Assembly: GCA_003586005.1 (NCBI GenBank)
Contig: NSKI01000009.1
Location: 1-64,000, forward strand
DNA: 64,000 nucleotides
Direction of reading: 5' to 3'
Origin: Haloplasmatales bacterium 4B
Lineage (GTDB): Bacteria; Bacillota_I; Bacilli_A; Haloplasmatales; Haloplasmataceae
Shown here: positions 59,878 through 64,000 of the stretch, in pieces
Layout of the letters: the number at the start of each line of letters is the position of its first letter
Numbering within the stretch: the first letter of the stretch is position 1
Translations under genes and position numbers: made by a program
The notes under the pieces: generated by a model
Told to the model about the DNA's origin: nothing
Database searches by the model: none
The model's input: only the letters and a program-made list of their open reading frames with translations

Positions 59878-60430
59878 TGATCCCCTTAAAGTAGACAGTA
59901 CAAAAAATGAAGTGTACTAACTACTATTGGGGATCTTTTATTATGGGAAGAAAAGCTAAATTTTGTATCATCAATTCAATTAGCTAAGGAAATTAATGAG
60001 CAATTACAATAGTATGGGTGAAATAGCAATTGATGATAAACTAAAGAATAAAGAGTTTTCTAAAGGGTTAAAGTTACAGGCAATAAATGATTATATAAAT
60101 GGCATAGGATCACTAACAGATATTAAATCAACGCTCATCGACTGGATTTTAAAGATTAGTCATTAAGAAATTAAGTATTAAAATTCGGGGGGTATCTATA
60201 TGACTAAATCAAGAAAAACAGCTTATAAAGAAAGATAAGAGATTGTAACAGCTTAAATTATGGTAAATCTTATAAGTTAACAACTAAATATTTTTTGCAA
60301 CCATATAGTCAAGTTTAACAATTGGACAAGGCGAACAAAGGCTGCATGAGGGTAAGGAAGAAGTAAATTAGAATCTGAATTAAGTAAAACAAAAAAATTA
60401 AATCGAGATAACAAAATCTTTCAAACTAAA
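59878..60430 (+). mobile_element. IS3-family (IS150-like) element remnant
   Basis: TGATCCCCTTAAAGTAGACA (59878 on) is a typical IS3/IS150-type left end, facing TACTATTGGGGATC-like internal sequence. Then orfA traces occur in scattered frames: MGRKAK at 59943, LKLQAINDYINGIGSLTDIK near 60070-60130, DWILKI, and near 60200 TKSRKTAYK; coiled-coil residues of orfA follow near 60370. Multiple stops and frameshifts are seen, and no orfB or right end is recognised. The insertion lies directly after rpsR and separated that operon from downstream genes. The rest up to 60586 is AT-rich with no gene. Confidence 0.7.
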
Positions 60431-60586
60431 AAATATTTTTTTACACAGTCTGCTTGATGGTGAATAGTTTAATTTGGATTTTTTATATATTTAATAATTA
60501 TTTTTATATATAACAATAAAAATATCTTTAAATAATTAAGTAAATATTGTAAAATATTGGTAAATAAATACGATTGGAGAAATAAT

Positions 60587-61159
60587 ATGGGGAGTTGTAT
60601 TTCTGTTGGTTTTGTATTTAAAAATAATGAATCGGATCTTAAAATTCAAGTATTAAAGAGTTTGCTTGAAAAATTATGTATGGCTGATTATTCAATAATT
60701 AGTTATAATGTTTGTTGTGATGTTGACGGAGAAAACTGGATAAAAAAAAGCATAAGATATGAATTTATGACTGATGAAGATTATGAGATTTTAACGGAAA
60801 ACTATTATGGGAATCTATTAATGTTATGTCCTTTAGATGGAATTAATAATCAAGCAGTCAATATTAATCTTTATGAGGGCGAGGGCTACTTTGGTTATTT
60901 AATTGAATTGTTTGAAATCTCAAGGAGAAACACTGATTATGAAAAAATAGAACTAACTTTAGTAGATTTTATTACTAATTGTGAAATTCCATTTACTTAC
61001 GCATTTTGTGAAAAAGAAGGTGAAATTGAATTTTCACCTGATGATTTAAATGTTTCAGAGGCCGATTATAGTATTTTAGTTATTCGAGATCAAAAAGGTG
61101 AATTAAATATTATAAAAGGTAAATACTTAATCGATGGGGAGACATTAAGAAGAAATTAA
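60587..61159 (+). CDS. Hypothetical cytoplasmic protein
   Basis: 190 residues starting MGSCISVGFVFKNNESDLKI, chosen at ATG 60587 with GGAGA 6 bases upstream; the in-frame TTG at 60557 lacks a site. The protein is soluble, acidic and Cys-containing, with an alternating alpha/beta pattern (DYEILTENYYGNLLMLCPLD, YLIELFEISRRNTDYEKIEL, CEIPFTYAFCEKEGEIEFSP). It resembles the style of small immunity or polymorphic-toxin-associated proteins, but I recognise no family and no toxin gene is next to it. It converges with the TauE gene, the two overlapping by 4 bases. Function not assigned. Confidence 0.6.
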   Translation: MGSCISVGFVFKNNESDLKIQVLKSLLEKLCMADYSIISYNVCCDVDGENWIKKSIRYEFMTDEDYEILTENYYGNLLMLCPLDGINNQAVNINLYEGEGYFGYLIELFEISRRNTDYEKIELTLVDFITNCEIPFTYAFCEKEGEIEFSPDDLNVSEADYSILVIRDQKGELNIIKGKYLIDGETLRRN

Positions 61160-61917
61160 ATAAATAGGTTTTGAACAAATAGTAAAATTCCTGTAGAGAT
61201 TAATAAAAATATAAATATTTTTTTAATAGTCTTTTCTTTTAATCTGTGGTCAATTTTAACTCCAATATATATACCAATTATTACTGTTGGTAATAAGAAT
61301 AAAGTCATATTTATTGAATCATGAGTAATAATTGGATTCGGTAGAGTCGAATAATAAATTAAACGAAAGATATTGTCAACTAGAAACACAAAACCAAGGT
61401 TAGCTCGAAACTCACCTCGATTAGTGGTAGTTCTAGAAATATAGGCAACTAATAGAACGCTTATGCCAAAAATCCCAGCTGTTATTCCTGATAATACACC
61501 GATAATTCCTAGTAAGATAGGTTGGGGTTTTTTGTCATAAACTTTTTTTGGACGTGTCCACATTTCAATAGCGATTCCAATAATAAGAATACTAAGGAAA
61601 ATTTTTAGGATATTATCACTTGTATTTGCAAGAAACATAGAGCCAATAATATCACCTGTTAAAAGTAAAATTGATAGTGGAATTACTATTTTTAATGAAA
61701 AACTTAATCTATCTCTTAATATGATAAATGTATTAATTGGTATGCTTAATAATAAATCAACTGGTGTTATTTGTTTGCTTTCTAGTATAAATGAAAATAA
61801 AGGTGTCATAAGAAGAGTATTGCCAAATCCGGCAATTCCCTTAATAACATAAGCAAACAAAGTTGAAAACAATAAATAAATAAGATAAATTAGATCAATT
61901 TCAAATAACTGCATCAA
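61156..61917 (-). CDS. TauE/SafE-family sulfite/organosulfonate exporter-like protein
   Basis: 253 residues on the minus strand, about eight membrane helices in two repeats typical of TauE/SafE (DUF81) proteins. Each half starts with a conserved helix: LFAYVIKGIAGFGNTLLMTP (about residues 18-37) and LLGIIGVLSGITAGIFGISV (~133-152), the second followed by VAYISRTTTNRGEFRANLGF. Family members export small anions such as sulfite, sulfoacetate or 3-sulfolactate, but specificity is unknown here. The gene stands alone and converges with the hypothetical gene at 60587. Confidence 0.88.
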   Translation of the reverse strand: MMQLFEIDLIYLIYLLFSTLFAYVIKGIAGFGNTLLMTPLFSFILESKQITPVDLLLSIPINTFIILRDRLSFSLKIVIPLSILLLTGDIIGSMFLANTSDNILKIFLSILIIGIAIEMWTRPKKVYDKKPQPILLGIIGVLSGITAGIFGISVLLVAYISRTTTNRGEFRANLGFVFLVDNIFRLIYYSTLPNPIITHDSINMTLFLLPTVIIGIYIGVKIDHRLKEKTIKKIFIFLLISTGILLFVQNLFI

Positions 61918-62045
61918 ATCATTCCTACATCTTTTTAATTACAACAATATTATACATAAAAACAGGTAATAATACTATGTGTAAAGTGAAAATAAGAAAA
62001 ATCATTTACCATTATGTTAGGTAGTTATATATAAGGTGTTGATAA

Positions 62046-62074
62046 TTGTTTTATTAAATAATATGTGCTATAAT
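62046..62074 (+). promoter_or_regulatory. Promoter of gdpP
   Basis: TTGTTT (62046-62051), 17-base spacer, TATAAT (62069-62074) with an extended -10 (TGCTATAAT). It lies 39 bases before the gdpP start, preceded by GAGGTG. Confidence 0.75.
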
Positions 62075-62112
62075 ATTGTGAGCGCTAATGGTAGCAAATA
62101 GAGGTGATTCAA

Positions 62113-64000
62113 ATGGAATCCAAGTATAAAAGAAGAATAATATTTGTAGGAATAATTTATTTTCTGATTTTTAGTTATATAGTAGTTAATGCTGCAATAA
62201 ATTTCAATCGCGAAATTTTGTCGTTAAGTATAATTTTAATTTTGATGTTGATTTTTCAAGTGATGTATTTAATTCGCTTTTACTCTCAAGATAGCCAAGC
62301 GAAAACAATAGATGAATTAGGGTATCAAGTTCGAAAAGTAGGTTCAAATACTTTTAATAATTTTCCAGTTGCAATTATGGTTTATAATGATAAATTTGTC
62401 ATTGAATGGGTTAACTATTTTACTCGTAAAATTCTAGGAACGAAAATTGTTGGTAGACATTTAGGCGATATAGATACTACCTTATATGAAAAACTTAGTT
62501 TAGACTATTATATGGTTGAAATAAACGGGAAGATCTTTGAAGTTAAACATTTTCCATTATATCGCACTTTATATTTAATTGAAGTAACAGAAAGAGAATC
62601 TAAAATTAGGAAGTATGAGAGTAAACAATTAGCTGTAGGATATTTAGTTTTGGATAACATGGATGAAGCTATTAGAGATTTGACTGAACAAAAAAGATAT
62701 TTATTTATGGGAAGAGTTAATACAATGTTAATTTCTTATGCGAGTGAACAAAATATTTTTTTGAAGAGTTATGCTGAAGGTCGTTATCTTTTACTTATTG
62801 AACACAATGTATTGCAAAAAATGATTAATAATAAATTTGAGGTTTTGTATAAATTAAGAAAAATATCTGAAACCTTTGATTCTAGTTTAACCCTAAGTAT
62901 CGGAATAGCTTACAATCAAAGCGATTTAGTAAGTTTAAATGACAAAGCACTTGAAGCTCTAGAATTAACTCAAAGTCGTGGTGGAGACCAAGTTGCGTTA
63001 ATGATGGGCGAAAAGGACATCCGCTTTTTTGGTGGGAAATCAAATATTATTGAAAAGAGAAATCGTGTTAGAGCACGAGTTGTAGCCCAAGACTTAGAAG
63101 CTTTAATAGAAAAAGCAGATAAAGTAATTGTTATGGGACATAAAATACCTGATGTTGATAGTTTTGGCGCTTGTATTGGAATGTTAAATATTGCTAGAAA
63201 AAGTGAGAAAGAATGTTTTATTGTTGTTGATACTAAAGAAGTTGATAATACATTAAATAAAGTATTTGCATATTTGAATGATCGTAATAGTTCAATTTTA
63301 AATAAAATTATTTCGCCACAGATTGCTTTAGATTTAATGACATCAAAAACATTATTAATTATCGTCGATACCCAAAATCCAAGTTTAGTTATTGAACCTA
63401 AATTATTAAATAGAACTAAAAGTTTAATGGTCATCGATCATCACCGTCGAGGAACACAATTTATAGAAGCACCTGATGTAATTTATACAGAAATTTATGC
63501 TTCATCGACAGTGGAATTAATATCAGAAATTATAGAGTATTATCCACTTAAGGTTCAGATAAGTGAAATAGATGCGACGGTAATGTTAGCGGGAATAATT
63601 GTTGACACTAATAACTTTACCTATCGAACTGGAAGTCGAACATTTGAAGCAGCATCGTTTTTACGTAAACAAGGTGCCGATACTTTATCAGTACAAACGA
63701 TTTTAAGAGAAAGTTATGAAGAACATATGATTCGTGCTGAATTATTTGAAAAAGTTGAAATAACAAATGATAATATGGCAGTTGTAGTTGCTGATAATAT
63801 TGATAATTTAACCAAAGTTAATTTAGCTCAAACTGCTGATTGGTTATTAATGATTGAAAATGTGAAGGCTTCGTTTGTGATTGGGAAAATTGATGCTAAT
63901 CTAATTGGTGTTAGTTCTAGATCATTTGGTGATGTAAATGTTCAAATAATTATGGAAAAAATGGGTGGCGGTGGTCATTTTAATAATGCAGCTTGTCAAC
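62113..64000 (+). CDS. gdpP: Cyclic-di-AMP phosphodiesterase GdpP (3' end outside window)
   Basis: At least 629 residues; the frame is open to the end of the window. Two N-terminal membrane helices (~10-60), a degenerate PAS domain (~75-160: NFPVAIMVYNDKFVIEWVNY), a degenerate GGDEF domain (~175-300: YLVLDNMDEAIRDLTEQKRY, LTLSIGIAYNQSDLVSLNDK), and a DHH/DHHA1 phosphodiesterase domain with GHKIPDVDSFGACIGM (~342), VDTQNPS, VIDHHRRG (Asp442) and GIIVDTNNFTYRTGSRTFEA. It hydrolyses c-di-AMP to pApA at the membrane, controlling osmotic and wall homeostasis. GAGGTG precedes ATG 62113. In Firmicutes gdpP is usually followed by rplI; here the end is cut off. Confidence 0.95.
   Translation, partial: MESKYKRRIIFVGIIYFLIFSYIVVNAAINFNREILSLSIILILMLIFQVMYLIRFYSQDSQAKTIDELGYQVRKVGSNTFNNFPVAIMVYNDKFVIEWVNYFTRKILGTKIVGRHLGDIDTTLYEKLSLDYYMVEINGKIFEVKHFPLYRTLYLIEVTERESKIRKYESKQLAVGYLVLDNMDEAIRDLTEQKRYLFMGRVNTMLISYASEQNIFLKSYAEGRYLLLIEHNVLQKMINNKFEVLYKLRKISETFDSSLTLSIGIAYNQSDLVSLNDKALEALELTQSRGGDQVALMMGEKDIRFFGGKSNIIEKRNRVRARVVAQDLEALIEKADKVIVMGHKIPDVDSFGACIGMLNIARKSEKECFIVVDTKEVDNTLNKVFAYLNDRNSSILNKIISPQIALDLMTSKTLLIIVDTQNPSLVIEPKLLNRTKSLMVIDHHRRGTQFIEAPDVIYTEIYASSTVELISEIIEYYPLKVQISEIDATVMLAGIIVDTNNFTYRTGSRTFEAASFLRKQGADTLSVQTILRESYEEHMIRAELFEKVEITNDNMAVVVADNIDNLTKVNLAQTADWLLMIENVKASFVIGKIDANLIGVSSRSFGDVNVQIIMEKMGGGGHFNNAACQ

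Noticed and set aside
62970-63434. Minus-strand open frame of 154 codons
   Set aside because: It is opposite the conserved GdpP DHH domain and matches nothing; it is a shadow of gdpP.
1-64000. tRNA, rRNA, CRISPR arrays or prophage genes
   Set aside because: I looked for cloverleaf ends, regular spacer repeats and phage structural or integrase genes and saw none.

Overview
The window is a strongly AT-rich stretch of a Gram-positive, low-GC Firmicutes-type chromosome. Supporting signs are good Shine-Dalgarno sites, classic TTGACA/TATAAT promoters, U-tract terminators, lipoproteins with lipoboxes, the rpsF-ssb-rpsR cluster with gdpP close by, and a GerA-type spore germination operon, which implies an endospore former or a recent descendant of one. 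I cannot name the species. Decay is unusually visible: at least eight gene remnants and three IS remnants (one IS110, two IS3).

Layout. 1-5900: a broken M81 (MlrC-like) peptidase truncated by an IS110 remnant, then a GntR / HAD phosphatase / NagA amino-sugar operon, a sugar-phosphate kinase remnant and a membrane protein. 6360-13262: germination operon (gerA-type, gerC-type, a small membrane protein), then a tandem array of four gerB-type genes, two intact and two broken. 13474-17337: a promoter with a perfect TAAAACGTTTTA operator driving GNAT, ribokinase, nucleoside hydrolase and a DcuC-family transporter, with a LacI regulator downstream. 18564-47363: a roughly 29 kb carbohydrate locus. 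One divergent GH144/PF10091-like enzyme faces a 14-gene plus-strand operon with two GH35-like enzymes, two solute-binding proteins, separate and fused ABC permeases, an NHL-TPR-Yip1 protein, a DUF5696 protein, a secreted GH144-like lipoprotein, a LacI regulator, a GH94 phosphorylase, GH3 and GH31. The GH94 + GH3 + GH144 combination points to beta-1,2-glucan (sophorooligosaccharide) use: the lipoprotein would cut the polymer outside, the SBP/permeases import fragments, and GH94 and GH3 break them down in the cytoplasm.

47406-48678: a yybP-ykoY-type (Mn2+) riboswitch with a terminator overlapping its P1 helix, controlling a CaCA-family cation exporter. 48805-50858: HutD, PspC, YwbE and DUF6512 genes. 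50883-52541: hflX preceded by a long leader with two tiny leader peptides, MYIAIMRLR and MRLRR, both with good ribosome binding sites and both carrying the MRLR macrolide-arrest motif, interleaved with terminators and a stem that masks the hflX ribosome binding site. This looks like antibiotic-sensing attenuation of a ribosome-rescue GTPase. 52748-57897: a small minus-strand gene with an apparent ATT start, a flavodoxin-ferredoxin protein, acetyltransferases, an ars operon whose ACR3 pump is decayed, a glutamine amidotransferase-like hydrolase and an HPt protein. 57925-64000: a YesL-like protein with a frameshifted tail, rpsF-ssb-rpsR, an IS3 remnant, an unknown protein, a TauE/SafE exporter and the start of gdpP, which runs off the window.
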